Source: an uncultured Spartobacteria bacterium (GTDB lineage: Bacteria > Verrucomicrobiota > Verrucomicrobiia > Chthoniobacterales > JAATET01). Taken from it: a stretch of DNA of 64,000 nucleotides. The stretch covers positions 35,483 through 99,482 of the forward strand of contig CALGTD010000004.1 of NCBI GenBank assembly GCA_937901895.1. Reading direction: 5' to 3'. Below the pieces are notes generated by a model. The model ran no database searches and had not been told where the DNA came from. It was given only the letters and a program-made list of their open reading frames with translations. Positions within the stretch are counted from its first letter, which is position 1, and every line of letters starts with the position of its first letter. This document shows positions 44,421 through 52,933 of this stretch, in pieces. Both the position numbers and the translations under genes were made by a program.

Positions 44421-45055
44421 CCCAGCGAGGCCAGGGCGGGGAGGAAGCGCTGCGCAACCAAATCCGCGACCTCCCGCACTGTGGCGGGATGCCCGTGCTC
44501 GCGTTCGATCGAGGTCATTTCCACGCCGGAAATGCCGCACGGGATGATCTTCGCAAACCCGTCGAGTTCTCCGCACACGTTCAGCCCGAACCCGTGCATC
44601 GTGACCCAATGACGGACACCCACGCCAATGGAGGCGATCTTTCGGTGGCCGATCCAGACACCGGTCAATCCCTCGCGCCGGATGCCTACAAGCCCGCAGT
44701 CGGCGAGCACGTCGATGAGGAGATTTTCCAGGAAGCGAAGATACTTCAGCAGGTCCCGGCCGTGGTGGTGAAGGTCGAGGATGGCATAGCCGACGAGCTG
44801 GCCGGGGCCATGCCACGTGGCCTGGCCGCCGCGGTTGATTTCCCGCAATGGAGTGTCCGGGAATTGCGCCCCGAGAAGACTGGACTGGTCGCGGGTGCGG
44901 CCGATCGTGAAGACGGGATCGTGTTCGAGGAGAAATAGCCTGCCGGGTGAATCGCCGGCCCGCACGGCGCGCAATTCGGCTTCCTGCCGCTCAAGCGCGT
45001 CGTCGAAGCTGATGCGGCCGAGCCACTCAATGGCGGGGGTATCAGATGCGCTCAT
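44417..45055 (-). CDS. lipB: Lipoate-protein ligase B (octanoyltransferase)
   Basis: 212 residues from the ATG at 45055, which lies inside the end of ruvC. It moves octanoyl groups from acyl carrier protein to lipoyl domains. It shows the LipB signatures RGGQATWHGPGQLVGY, the Lys in GHRKIASIGVGVRHWVTMHG, and the acyl-accepting Cys in IIPCGISGVEM. No lipA is seen in this window. Its stop codon forms a CTAG shared with a stop in the opposite-strand channel frame. Confidence 0.95.
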   Translation of the reverse strand: MSASDTPAIEWLGRISFDDALERQEAELRAVRAGDSPGRLFLLEHDPVFTIGRTRDQSSLLGAQFPDTPLREINRGGQATWHGPGQLVGYAILDLHHHGRDLLKYLRFLENLLIDVLADCGLVGIRREGLTGVWIGHRKIASIGVGVRHWVTMHGFGLNVCGELDGFAKIIPCGISGVEMTSIEREHGHPATVREVADLVAQRFLPALASLG

Positions 45056-45551
45056 GCGGGACAACCTGCCGCAGCGGAGAGGCGGCAGCCTGGAAGTGCG
45101 CAAGTCCGATGGCGAGGGCGTCGGCGGCATCGGGCGGAGGGGTTTCGGTCAGGCGCAAGGCTGCACGGACCATGAAGGCGACCTGGCTCTTTTGTGCGGA
45201 GCCGACGCCGACCACGGCCTGCTTCACGCGGCGGGGTGCGTATTCGTGCACGGGGATTCCCGCCTGGGCGGCGGCCAGGATCGCGCAGCCGCGGGCGGCT
45301 CCGATCGTGATCGCGGTCCGGTGGCTCTGCACGTAGATGACGCTCTCGATCGCCATCAGTGATGGTTTCCAACGGACCAGCAGTTCGCGCACGCGCTCGT
45401 GGATGACGACGAGGCAGTCCGACGGACGGAGGCTCTGCGCGTTGCGCACGATTCCGTATTCGAGCGAGGTGATGTGCCGGCCATCGGATTCCAGAATCGC
45501 GAATCCGGAACACCGGAGCGAAGGGTCGATGGCGATGAGACGTTCAGACAT
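45042..45551 (-). CDS. ruvC: Holliday junction resolvase RuvC
   Basis: 169 residues from the ATG at 45551. RNase-H-fold endonuclease that cuts Holliday junctions with RuvAB. The acidic residues are visible: Asp9 (AIDPSLRCSGFA), Glu in LMAIESVIY, and Asp in PPPDAADALAIGLAH; YAPRRVKQAVVGVGSAQKSQ is also typical. It overlaps the upstream glycosyltransferase by 8 bases and the downstream lipB by 14. The frame extends further 5' but is antisense or overlapping there. No ruvA or ruvB is adjacent. Confidence 0.95.
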   Translation of the reverse strand: MSERLIAIDPSLRCSGFAILESDGRHITSLEYGIVRNAQSLRPSDCLVVIHERVRELLVRWKPSLMAIESVIYVQSHRTAITIGAARGCAILAAAQAGIPVHEYAPRRVKQAVVGVGSAQKSQVAFMVRAALRLTETPPPDAADALAIGLAHFQAAASPLRQVVPHERI

Positions 45552-46482
45552 CCGGCAACAAGGAATCCACCATCGTGCGGACGGATTCCAGCGGAATGTC
45601 CGCCATGCTGCCGGATTCGGCGCGCACCACGTGCACGTCGGGATTTGCCGGCGCCCAGACGGCCGGATCGGTGGGGCCGAAGAGCAGAATGCACGGTGCC
45701 CCGGCGGCGGCGGCGAGGTGCGAGATGCCGCTGTCGTGCCCGATGAACAGACGGCAACCGGCGAAGACGGCACCCAGCACGGGCAGGGGAAGATGCTCCA
45801 GGAAATGGACGTTTCCCAATCCGGCGACTGCGGACCGGACGGCTGAAATCCGCTCCAGGTCGCTCTCTCCGCCAATCACAAGCACCGGCCTGCCACGCTG
45901 CGCGACGGAGCGGACAAGGTCGAGCCAGCGATCGAGCGGCCAGTTTTTGCGTTCCCCTCCGCTGCCCGGGTGAAGGGCGATCGGGGCTGGACCGTCCGCC
46001 GGCAGGAATTGCCGGGCGGCATCGAGATCGGACTGCGACGGGTGGAAAATCGCGGCGTTCGTCTCCGAAAACAACGCGAGGTTCGACAGCGGCTCCGCGA
46101 GCTGGGCCGCGGCGTGGGCGTGATCGCCGATCTTCGGAGTTCCGCAGATCAGATTGCGAACGCCGGCGCGGCGGAGATTGCCCTCGAAAAAGCCGTCCGG
46201 ATCGAAGAGCCAGGAAATGACCTGATGGAAGCTCGCGAAATACTCGCAGAGTTCGGGATCCAGATCCGCCTTCGGATTGAAGAATCCCGCGAGTCTGCCG
46301 GACTCGATGCTGCGAACCGCATTCGCGTAGCGGCGGCCATCCGCGAGGGCGGCAATGTGTGGATAGCCGAGGACCTCGATGTGCGTCTCGGGAAATGCGT
46401 CCCGAAGCAGCGCGAGCGAGGGTAGGGTGAGAATGAAGTCGCCGATCGCGCCGCCGCGGATGACGAGGATGCGGCCGGCCAT
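45544..46482 (-). CDS. Glycosyltransferase family 9 (heptosyltransferase-like)
   Basis: 312 residues. GT9 enzymes add heptose to the lipopolysaccharide inner core. Characteristic parts: RILVIRGGAIGDFILTLPSL at the N-terminus, APIALHPGSGGERKNWPLDR for the nucleotide-sugar side, and CRLFIGHDSGISHLAAAAGA then CILLFGPTDPAVWAP. With the Kdo transferase at 51 kb it supports a lipopolysaccharide-bearing envelope. Start is the ATG at 46482, overlapping ruvC at its end. Confidence 0.9.
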   Translation of the reverse strand: MAGRILVIRGGAIGDFILTLPSLALLRDAFPETHIEVLGYPHIAALADGRRYANAVRSIESGRLAGFFNPKADLDPELCEYFASFHQVISWLFDPDGFFEGNLRRAGVRNLICGTPKIGDHAHAAAQLAEPLSNLALFSETNAAIFHPSQSDLDAARQFLPADGPAPIALHPGSGGERKNWPLDRWLDLVRSVAQRGRPVLVIGGESDLERISAVRSAVAGLGNVHFLEHLPLPVLGAVFAGCRLFIGHDSGISHLAAAAGAPCILLFGPTDPAVWAPANPDVHVVRAESGSMADIPLESVRTMVDSLLPDV

Positions 46483-46504
46483 TTCGAGCGGTTCCGGGGT
46501 TCCG

Positions 46505-46684
46505 CTAGCGGGGACTCAACGCGGATCCGTAGACGCCCGGCCCCTCCCAGGAGGACGGGCGATTCCACGGAATGCTGCTTTCGCGCGGCTTGCCCGTCGC
46601 GGGGTCGGTGGTTGAGCAAGCAGAGAAACCGAAGGCCGCGACAAGCGCGGCCATGGTCATCGCAAACCAGCGACAGGTGGACAC
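46505..46684 (-). CDS. Small lipoprotein, 59 residues
   Basis: From the GTG at 46684 the peptide begins with an Arg-bearing n-region and hydrophobic core (CRWFAMTMAALVAAFGFSAC) ending in a lipobox-like FSAC; the mature part (STTDPATGKPRESSIPWNRP, then SSWEGPGVYGSA) is short and Pro/Ser-rich. GTG is favoured because AAGAG lies about six bases before it, whereas the ATG at 46660 has no site and removes the Arg. It starts nine bases after the coiled-coil gene and so is cotranscribed with it. Function unknown. Confidence 0.65.
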   Translation of the reverse strand: MSTCRWFAMTMAALVAAFGFSACSTTDPATGKPRESSIPWNRPSSWEGPGVYGSALSPR

Positions 46685-46692
46685 AACGTCTC

Positions 46693-47463
46693 TTATTCTT
46701 CCGATCCCTGGTAGATCACGCTGTCGCCAGGCTGCACGGACACTCCGGTCGGGAGGCTGTTGGCGACGATGTCGGCGATCGAGGTCGAAGGCTCGACGGA
46801 GGTCACGCGGACCTTGCCGAGATACTGGTTGCCGCGCTTGAGGAGAAGCTCGGCGTTGTTCGTCACGCCCTGGCGGTCACCGATGCTGAGGACCACGAAG
46901 TTCCATGCGGGATTCACCGCGAGGACCTGACCCTCGAGGCCCTTGGCCATCAGACCCTGACGACGGGCGGATTCCTTCCCTTCGAGCTCCGCAACCCGCG
47001 CCTTGGCAGTGGTAATATCCGACTCCAGCCTGGCAACCATCGCTTCAAGCTCAGCCACACGCTCCGAGTCGCCGGTTGAGGTGTTGTCCTGAACAGGTCC
47101 TCCTGCGACGACCTCGTTCTTGAGGCGATCGATCTCGCTGTTCGCGTCGGCAAGCGCTTTCTGTGCATCGGCCAGCTCCGCTTCCGCGGCCTTCTGCGCG
47201 GCGGCGGCCTTCGATGCCGCGTCATTTGCAGCCGCGACATCCGCAGCGAGCTTGTCCTTGTCGGCGGTGGTGGCGCTGAGTTGTTCCTCGGTGTCGGTGA
47301 GCTTCTTGGTCGTGTCGGCCAGCGACTTCTTGGCGCTCTGGAGTGAGGCGTCCGTCTGCTCGAGCTGTGCCTTCGTTTCCTTGAAGCTGCTCTGGTTCAT
47401 GAAGCCGAGCACTGCGGTAGCGGCACTGACGACGATGGCGACGATCAACAAAATTTTGGCCAT
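46693..47463 (-). CDS. Membrane-anchored coiled-coil protein
   Basis: 256 residues. An N-terminal helix anchors it (ILLIVAIVVSAATAVLGFM). Residues ~28-165 are a long Ala/Lys/Glu/Asp coiled coil (KLAADVAAANDAASKAAAAQ). The C-terminal ~85 residues form a compact beta-rich domain (GQVLAVNPAWNFVVLSIGDR; KRGNQYLGKVRVTSVEPSTS; VSVQPGDSVIYQG) resembling the beta-barrel parts of MreC-like or basal-body proteins. A role in the periplasm as a scaffold is plausible. The small lipoprotein gene follows immediately. The family name is not known to me. Confidence 0.7.
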   Translation of the reverse strand: MAKILLIVAIVVSAATAVLGFMNQSSFKETKAQLEQTDASLQSAKKSLADTTKKLTDTEEQLSATTADKDKLAADVAAANDAASKAAAAQKAAEAELADAQKALADANSEIDRLKNEVVAGGPVQDNTSTGDSERVAELEAMVARLESDITTAKARVAELEGKESARRQGLMAKGLEGQVLAVNPAWNFVVLSIGDRQGVTNNAELLLKRGNQYLGKVRVTSVEPSTSIADIVANSLPTGVSVQPGDSVIYQGSEE

Positions 47464-47746
47464 GGAAGGGAATCTAAAATGAGGAACGGTTAAAGTGTCA
47501 GCGGGTGCGAGTATTGGATTCGTCTTTCGATTGCAAGCAGCAAAAAATCAACCAATCACGATTCGTATCCGCCGGGGGTAGGAACGGTGCGCTGTTTTCC
47601 GCGCGCTTGTCCAGTCGGATGTAGTGGGACCTTCGCAAAAAGAAAAGCGCGGATTTCAGGGAGGTTTGGAGAATTTCGGCAAACCTTGACGGAGGTCGCG
47701 CGGATTTCGCATTGCGCGCCGGCGCGGAGAGCCTATGTTTCCAGCC
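47464..47746. other. Divergent intergenic region (coiled-coil gene / SRP RNA)
   Basis: 280 bases with no open frame of credible composition. It is A/T-richer next to the coiled-coil gene start, as expected for its promoter, and must hold the SRP RNA promoter on the plus strand. No specific site could be fixed. Confidence 0.5.
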
Positions 47747-47836
47747 GCCAGGGGCTACGGATCGCGAACGAGCGAACCCCGCCAGGGCAGGAATGCAGCA
47801 ACGGTAGCCCGCTTCTCTTTGCCGTAGTTCTCTGGC
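47747..47836 (+). ncRNA. ffs: Signal recognition particle RNA (small bacterial type)
   Basis: A ~90-nt hairpin. The ends pair: GCCAGGGGCTACGG (47747-47760) with CCGTAGTTCTCTGGC (47822-47836). The conserved apical part is present: GAACCCCGCCAGGGCAGGAA (with the GGAA tetraloop) then TGCAGCAACGGTAGCCCG, the symmetric and asymmetric loops bound by Ffh. It is a 4.5S-type RNA lacking an Alu domain. Followed by CTTTCC. Exact ends may extend a few bases. Confidence 0.88.
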
Positions 47837-47878
47837 ACTTTCCTTCACTTGACTCGACTCCGGGGCCTCCTAGTCTGC

Positions 47879-48358
47879 GTGAGCGTGGAGAGTCCCCTTC
47901 GAGAATCCGTCTACCAATACCTTGCCGAACACGGCTTCCGCCGCACCGTTCAGCGTGAGGCAATCATCGAGTCCATTCTCGGAACGAAGGAGCATTTTCA
48001 CGCCGAGGAACTCCTCGAGATGGCGAAAAAAATCGAGCCGTCCGTGTCCCGGGCCACTGTTTACCGGACGCTGCCGATCCTCGTTCGCAGCGGGATGCTG
48101 CGCGAGCTGGACCTCGGTCGGGACGTGACGTTCTACGACCCGAATTTCGTCGATCACCCGACCCACAACCACCTGATCTGCGTCGATTGCGACAAGATCA
48201 TCGAATTTGAAGATCCCAACATGGAACTGCTGGAAAATTGCATCACCCGGAGGCTCGGCTTCTCGCCGATCAACAAGATCGTCCGCATCGAGGGGCATTG
48301 CGACGAGTTGAAGCTGCGCGGGACGTGCAGGAACCAGCGGAAGCCCGTCGCCGTTTGA
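47879..48358 (+). CDS. Fur-family metalloregulator
   Basis: 159 residues from the GTG at 47879 (GTG at 47885 also possible; the site is not decisive). Winged-helix N-terminus (QYLAEHGFRRTVQREAIIES; VSRATVYRTLPILVRSGML) and metal-binding part (DHPTHNHLICVDCDKIIEFE) with the HxH and CxxC ligands. The second structural cysteine pair is not canonical: GHCDELKLRGTC spaces the cysteines nine apart. Thus it is a Fur/Zur/PerR family member of uncertain metal. It starts ~40 bases after SRP RNA and ends five bases before argH. Confidence 0.9.
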   Translation: MSVESPLRESVYQYLAEHGFRRTVQREAIIESILGTKEHFHAEELLEMAKKIEPSVSRATVYRTLPILVRSGMLRELDLGRDVTFYDPNFVDHPTHNHLICVDCDKIIEFEDPNMELLENCITRRLGFSPINKIVRIEGHCDELKLRGTCRNQRKPVAV

Positions 48359-48362
48359 GACC

Positions 48363-49727
48363 ATGTGGAAGGGGCGTTTCGCGGAGGAGCAGTCGGATCT
48401 TCTCAAGCAATTCAGTGAGTCGGTGTCGTTCGACTGGCGGTTGTTCCGCCACGACATCCGCGGCAGCCTCGCGTATGCGTCCGCGCTGGAGAAAGCGGGC
48501 ATCCTGACGGCGGAGGAGCGGGACGCAATCCACGAAGGATTGCGCGGGATCGAAGCGGACATCGCCAGCGGCTCGTTCGAGTTTCGCACCGATCTCGAGG
48601 ACGTGCATCTGAACATCGAGGCCGAGCTTACGCGGCGGATCGGCCGCGCGGGCGCGAAGCTCCACACCGGCCGCAGCCGCAACGACCAGGTGGCGGTGGA
48701 CATCCGGATGTATCTGCGGGATGCGTCGGAGCAGCTGATCGCGAGGATTCGCGGGCTTCAGCGGGCGCTTGTTGGTCTCGCGGAGCGGCATCCCGGTGCG
48801 GTGGTTCCCGGCTACACGCACCTCCAGCGGGCGCAGCCGGTTTACGTCGCGCATCACCTGCTTGCCTACGTTGAAATGCTCGACCGCGACGCGGGCCGCA
48901 TCGCCGACACCGTGAAGCGGATGAATCTCCTGCCGCTCGGCTCGGGGGCGATTGCGGGATCCACGATCGTGCTCGATCGCGAGTTTCTCGCACGGGAGCT
49001 GGGATTCGACGGCGTGACGCAGAACAGCATGGACGCCGTCTCCGATCGCGACTTCGCCTGCGAGCTGCTGGCGGCGCTGGCGATCTGCGGAATGCACCTC
49101 TCGCGCTTGAGCGAGGACGTGATCCTCTGGGCGTCGTCGGAGTTTGGATTTCTGGAACTCGGCGACCGGCACACGACCGGATCGAGCCTGATGCCGCAGA
49201 AGAAGAACCCGGACATTGCGGAGCTCTCGCGCGGAAAGACCGGCCGCCTCTACGGCAATCTGCTCGCGCTGCTCACCGTGCTCAAGGGCCTGCCGATGAC
49301 CTACAACCGCGACATGCAGGAGGACAAGGAGCCGGTCTTCGATTCCATCGACACGATCGATGCGACGCTCGCGCTGTATGCCGAGATGATCGACGGCGCG
49401 AAGATCCGCGAGGACCGCACGGCCGAGGCGGTGAAGGATCCGCTGCTGCTCGCGACCGATGTTGCGGATTACCTCGTGAAAAAGGGCGTCCCGTTTCGCG
49501 AGGCTCACGAGATTGTCGGCCGGCTCGTGGGGGAATCGGAGCGGTCCGGTGTTCCGCTCGACAGGCTTTCTCCGGAAACGCTGGCCGCCGCGTCGGAGCA
49601 CCTGGGCGCTGACTACGCGCAGATTTTCGATGTGCCCAAGGCCCTCGCCGCCCGCAAGGCGATCGGCGCGCCTTCCGCGGAGAACGTCTCGGCCCGTCTG
49701 GCTCACTGGCGCAACGTCCTCGGATGA
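48363..49727 (+). CDS. argH: Argininosuccinate lyase
   Basis: 454 residues, last enzyme of arginine synthesis, splitting argininosuccinate into arginine and fumarate. N-terminus MWKGRFAEEQSDLLKQFSES is standard. Conserved blocks: DLEDVHLNIEAELTRRIG, LHTGRSRNDQV, PGYTHLQRAQPV, and the superfamily signature GSSLMPQKKNPD with its catalytic serine loop. Full length. The downstream Nudix gene overlaps by ATGA. Confidence 0.97.
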   Translation: MWKGRFAEEQSDLLKQFSESVSFDWRLFRHDIRGSLAYASALEKAGILTAEERDAIHEGLRGIEADIASGSFEFRTDLEDVHLNIEAELTRRIGRAGAKLHTGRSRNDQVAVDIRMYLRDASEQLIARIRGLQRALVGLAERHPGAVVPGYTHLQRAQPVYVAHHLLAYVEMLDRDAGRIADTVKRMNLLPLGSGAIAGSTIVLDREFLARELGFDGVTQNSMDAVSDRDFACELLAALAICGMHLSRLSEDVILWASSEFGFLELGDRHTTGSSLMPQKKNPDIAELSRGKTGRLYGNLLALLTVLKGLPMTYNRDMQEDKEPVFDSIDTIDATLALYAEMIDGAKIREDRTAEAVKDPLLLATDVADYLVKKGVPFREAHEIVGRLVGESERSGVPLDRLSPETLAAASEHLGADYAQIFDVPKALAARKAIGAPSAENVSARLAHWRNVLG

Positions 49728-50287
49728 GAGCGAGCGGCTGGAGGGAACTGTCCCGCGAAACGTGCGTGGAAACGCCGTATCTGCGGGTGTATCGCGAGAC
49801 CATCGCCACGCCGACGCGGCCGGATGGCGTGGACTGGATGGTTGTCCGGCGCAAGCAGGCGGCGATCGTTGCGCCACGGACGCCGGAGGGGACGTTCATC
49901 CTCGTCCGGCAGGAGCGGGTGCCGATCCGCCGCGAGCTGTGGGAGTTTCCCGCAGGCCAGATCGACGGGGAGGTGACTCCGGAGTCGATTGTCGAGACCG
50001 CGCATCGCGAGCTTGGCGAGGAGGCGGGCTGCCGCGTGACCGGCGAGCTCATCCCGCTCGGCAACTATTATCCCTCCGCCGGATTTACCGATGAATTCTG
50101 CCACCTGTTTCTCGCGACGGATGTCGTCCCACGAGACGAGGGGCACCTGCACGACGAGCACGAGGCCATCGTCGAATGCCGGGCATTTTCCACGGCCGAA
50201 CTCCGCGCGATGATCGCGAACGGCGAAATTTGCGATGCGAACACGCTCTGCCTGTTTGCACGTCTGGTCGCCGGCGGGCACATTTGA
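49724..50287 (+). CDS. Nudix hydrolase, ADP-ribose pyrophosphatase-like
   Basis: 187 residues. The Nudix helix is ESIVETAHRELGEEAGCRV, preceded by LWEFPAGQIDGE as in NudF-type ADP-sugar diphosphatases, with FTDEFCHLFLATDV after. It probably hydrolyses ADP-ribose or a similar nucleoside diphosphate sugar in the cytoplasm. Start ATG 49724 overlaps argH; tatC follows after four bases, forming argH-nudix-tatC. Confidence 0.88.
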   Translation: MRASGWRELSRETCVETPYLRVYRETIATPTRPDGVDWMVVRRKQAAIVAPRTPEGTFILVRQERVPIRRELWEFPAGQIDGEVTPESIVETAHRELGEEAGCRVTGELIPLGNYYPSAGFTDEFCHLFLATDVVPRDEGHLHDEHEAIVECRAFSTAELRAMIANGEICDANTLCLFARLVAGGHI

Positions 50288-50291
50288 CGTC

Positions 50292-51080
50292 ATGCCGTTC
50301 AAGCAGGGTTTGTTCAGATTTCGCGAGCTGAAGGACGAGCCGAAGCCGTTCCTCGACCACATCGAGGACCTTCGCAAGATGCTCATCAAAATGGCCATCG
50401 CCCTCGGATCGGCGATGATCCTGAGCTTCCTGTTCCGCGGCGTCCTCTTCGGAATCATCCAGCGGCCGCTTGCGGCCGTAAGCGCGGAGCGGGCGGAGAA
50501 CCTGCAGTCCCTCGGCGTCGTCGACTCGTTCAGCATTTCGCTCGAACTCTCGCTCTACGCGGGCATCGTGCTTTCGTTTCCGTTTCTGCTCTATTTCTTC
50601 GCGGAGTTCGTGCTTCCCGCGCTGACAGACCACGAACGGCGGCACCTTTGGCCCGCAGCGGCAAGCGGGTTCGGCCTCTTCCTCGGCGGAGTGCTGTTCG
50701 CCTATTTCGTCGTGCTCCCGCAGGCCCTCGAATTCTTCTACAAGGACGCCGAGTCGCTCGGCTGGAAGCCGACATGGACCGTGCGCGAGTATTACTCGTT
50801 CACCACGCAATTCATCATCGCGTTCGGGCTGGCATTCGAGTTGCCGGTGGTCGTGCTGCTGCTGGTGAAGCTTGGTGTTCTGTCGCCGCAGGATCTCAAG
50901 CGCATCCGCCCGCAGGCATTCATCGCGGTGATGATCTTCGCCGCTATTCTGACGCCGACGACCGACATGATCACGATGCTCATGATGGGTGCGCCTATGT
51001 ATCTGCTCTACGAGGCGTGCATCGTGATTGCAGCGTTCACGATGCGGAAGGAACAGGAGACTCCGGCGGAGGAGAGCTAG
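50292..51080 (+). CDS. tatC: Twin-arginine translocase subunit TatC
   Basis: 262 residues from the ATG at 50292. Core receptor of the Tat folded-protein exporter. Cytoplasmic N-terminal FLDHIEDLRKMLIKMAIAL carries the conserved H-x-x-E-L-R-like motif (HIEDLR). Six helices follow. Periplasmic loop residues and the LSPQDLKRIRPQAFIAVMIF segment with ILTPTTDM are typical. tatA/B are not nearby. Its stop (TAG) interlocks with the waaA stop in a CTAG. Confidence 0.95.
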   Translation: MPFKQGLFRFRELKDEPKPFLDHIEDLRKMLIKMAIALGSAMILSFLFRGVLFGIIQRPLAAVSAERAENLQSLGVVDSFSISLELSLYAGIVLSFPFLLYFFAEFVLPALTDHERRHLWPAAASGFGLFLGGVLFAYFVVLPQALEFFYKDAESLGWKPTWTVREYYSFTTQFIIAFGLAFELPVVVLLLVKLGVLSPQDLKRIRPQAFIAVMIFAAILTPTTDMITMLMMGAPMYLLYEACIVIAAFTMRKEQETPAEES

Positions 51081-52372
51081 TTCGTCGGAATCCCGAGTGC
51101 ATCGCAGGTGCGGTCGGTCGCCCCGCGGTGCGAGGCTATGACGCGCCGGCCCGCCTCAACCATCGACGCCCGCGCTTCCGGGGATCGCAGCAGATCGCGG
51201 ATCTTCTCTGCAACGCCGGTTTCGTCGGGAGCCTGCGCGATTCCGCCGGCCTGCAGGAGGCCATGCACGAGGATGGCGAAGTTCTGCATGTTTGGACCGA
51301 CGACCACCGCCGCGCCCGCGGTCAGAGGTTCCGCCGGATTCTGACCGCCGGTCGAGAGCAGGCTCTTGCCCACGAACACGACCGTCGCGCAGGCATACCA
51401 GTCGCGGAGCTCGCCGGTCGTATCCACGAGGAGGACATCGGGATTCGGGTCTGAACTCGATATCGCGGAGCGGGAAAGAACGCGCAGTCCGAGCGATGCG
51501 AGTTCCTCGCGGACCTGCGGTGAACGTTCGACGTGGCGGGGCACGACGATGAAAAAGAGGTTCGGAAACTCCGCGCGCAGCGACTGAAAAATGCGCGCGA
51601 GGACGATTTCCTCGCCGGCATGCGTGCTTCCCGCGAGGAGGATCGGCACATCGGCGGGGACGCCGATTTCGGAAAGTAGCGGGCGGAAATCCCGCGGCTC
51701 GCGCTGTTTGGAAAGGGCATCATCGAACTTGATGCTGCCCGTGTGAACAATGCGGTCGCGGTGCACGCCGAGGCTCTGCCAGCGCTGCACGTCCTCGGGT
51801 TCCTGCACGCAGATCGTCGAAAGCTGGTTGAAGACGGGTGCGGTGAACGCACGGAACATCCGGAATCGCGACTCGGAACGCGGGGAGAGACGCGCATTCA
51901 CGAGGAACGCCGGAATCCTCCGGTGCCGGGCCTGTGACACCAGATTCGGCCAGACCTCGGCCTCCACGAGCACGAGCCGGACGGGACGGATGAGATCGAG
52001 CGCCCGCCGTGTGAACCAGAAGAAGTCGAGCGGATTGTAAATCGGCTCCAGCCAGTCGCTGCGTTGCTCGCTGGCCAGCGCGAAGCCGGTGGAGGTGGTC
52101 GTTGAAAGGACGACGCGGAGGTTCGGATCCCGCTCGCGCATGCGATGGATCAGCTTCATCGCGATCAGGACTTCGCCGACGCTGACGGCGTGGACCCACG
52201 TCCAGCCGCCGATCGAGAGCCGCTTGCGGACGCGGGCGGAATAAATCGCGAATCGCTGGCCGAACTTGTGCCGGTATTTTCCGCGCCGGACCATCCGCCG
52301 GATCAACCACGGCAGCAGGAGAACAAGGCCGACCGGGTAGGCGAGGTTGTAGAAAAAACGAAGCAACCTCAT
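51077..52372 (-). CDS. waaA: 3-deoxy-D-manno-octulosonic acid transferase (Kdo transferase)
   Basis: 431 residues, GT30 enzyme adding Kdo to lipid A. An N-terminal membrane anchor (LRFFYNLAYPVGLVLLLPWL), followed by WTWVHAVSVGEVLIAMKLIH, LVLVEAEVWPNLVSQ, VNARLSPRSESRF, LLAGSTHAGEE and VDTTGELRDWYACATVVFVG, SLLSTGGQNPAEP. These match WaaA along its length. It presents strong evidence for lipopolysaccharide. It overlaps the rsmD stop by ATGA. Confidence 0.95.
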   Translation of the reverse strand: MRLLRFFYNLAYPVGLVLLLPWLIRRMVRRGKYRHKFGQRFAIYSARVRKRLSIGGWTWVHAVSVGEVLIAMKLIHRMRERDPNLRVVLSTTTSTGFALASEQRSDWLEPIYNPLDFFWFTRRALDLIRPVRLVLVEAEVWPNLVSQARHRRIPAFLVNARLSPRSESRFRMFRAFTAPVFNQLSTICVQEPEDVQRWQSLGVHRDRIVHTGSIKFDDALSKQREPRDFRPLLSEIGVPADVPILLAGSTHAGEEIVLARIFQSLRAEFPNLFFIVVPRHVERSPQVREELASLGLRVLSRSAISSSDPNPDVLLVDTTGELRDWYACATVVFVGKSLLSTGGQNPAEPLTAGAAVVVGPNMQNFAILVHGLLQAGGIAQAPDETGVAEKIRDLLRSPEARASMVEAGRRVIASHRGATDRTCDALGIPTN

Positions 52373-52929
52373 TCCGCGGCGACGAGAAAATGAATGCCTG
52401 AGCCGCCGTAGTTGCGCGTGCGCAGCAGACGCCAGGGGGAGCCGTCGAGCGGGGGAAGGGGATCCGTGGAAAGGGTCTCCAGCACGAAGGTGCCATGCGG
52501 GGAAAGGCTCTTTGCCAGGGCCTCCGATGCGAGAAGCGGACCGACGAAGTCCGTGTCCGCGTCCTCATGGCGATACGGCGGATCGGCGAAGACGAGGTCG
52601 TAGCTTTGAGGATGGGCGTATGCGGAAATGAAACGGAAGACGTCCATCGTTTGCACGCTGGCCTCGAGCCGGCACTTGCGGAGGTTCCGCCGGATGCACT
52701 CGACGGCGTGTCTGTCGCGCTCGACGAAGACCACCGACTCCGCGCCGCGGCTCAGGGCTTCGATGCCGATCCCCCCGGAGCCTGCAAAGAGGTCCAGCAC
52801 GCGCGCTCCGGGCACCGCATCGCCAAGGCTGGAAAACACCGCGCCGCGCACCTTGTCCATCGTGGGACGCGCCACGCGATCCGGAACGGAAAGCGGGATG
52901 CCGCCCGCGCTGCCTGCGATCACCCGCAT
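52369..52929 (-). CDS. rsmD: 16S rRNA (guanine(966)-N2)-methyltransferase
   Basis: 186 residues. SAM-binding motif VLDLFAGSGGIGIEALSRGA and catalytic LVFADPPYRHE (DPPY) identify RsmD. The N-terminal MRVIAGSAGGIPLSVPDRVA and TMDKVRGAVFSSLGD also match. It methylates G966 of 16S rRNA. It lies between an AsmA-like gene (4 bases upstream) and waaA. Confidence 0.95.
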   Translation of the reverse strand: MRVIAGSAGGIPLSVPDRVARPTMDKVRGAVFSSLGDAVPGARVLDLFAGSGGIGIEALSRGAESVVFVERDRHAVECIRRNLRKCRLEASVQTMDVFRFISAYAHPQSYDLVFADPPYRHEDADTDFVGPLLASEALAKSLSPHGTFVLETLSTDPLPPLDGSPWRLLRTRNYGGSGIHFLVAAE

Positions 52930-52933
52930 CCGC

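Noticed and set aside
44420..44938. Continuation of the potassium-channel frame beyond 44420
   Set aside because: It is wholly antisense to lipB and has no channel-like C-terminal sequence; treated as read-through after loss of the stop.
47733..47963. 76-codon minus-strand frame across SRP RNA
   Set aside because: Antisense to a clear structured RNA and the Fur-family gene start.
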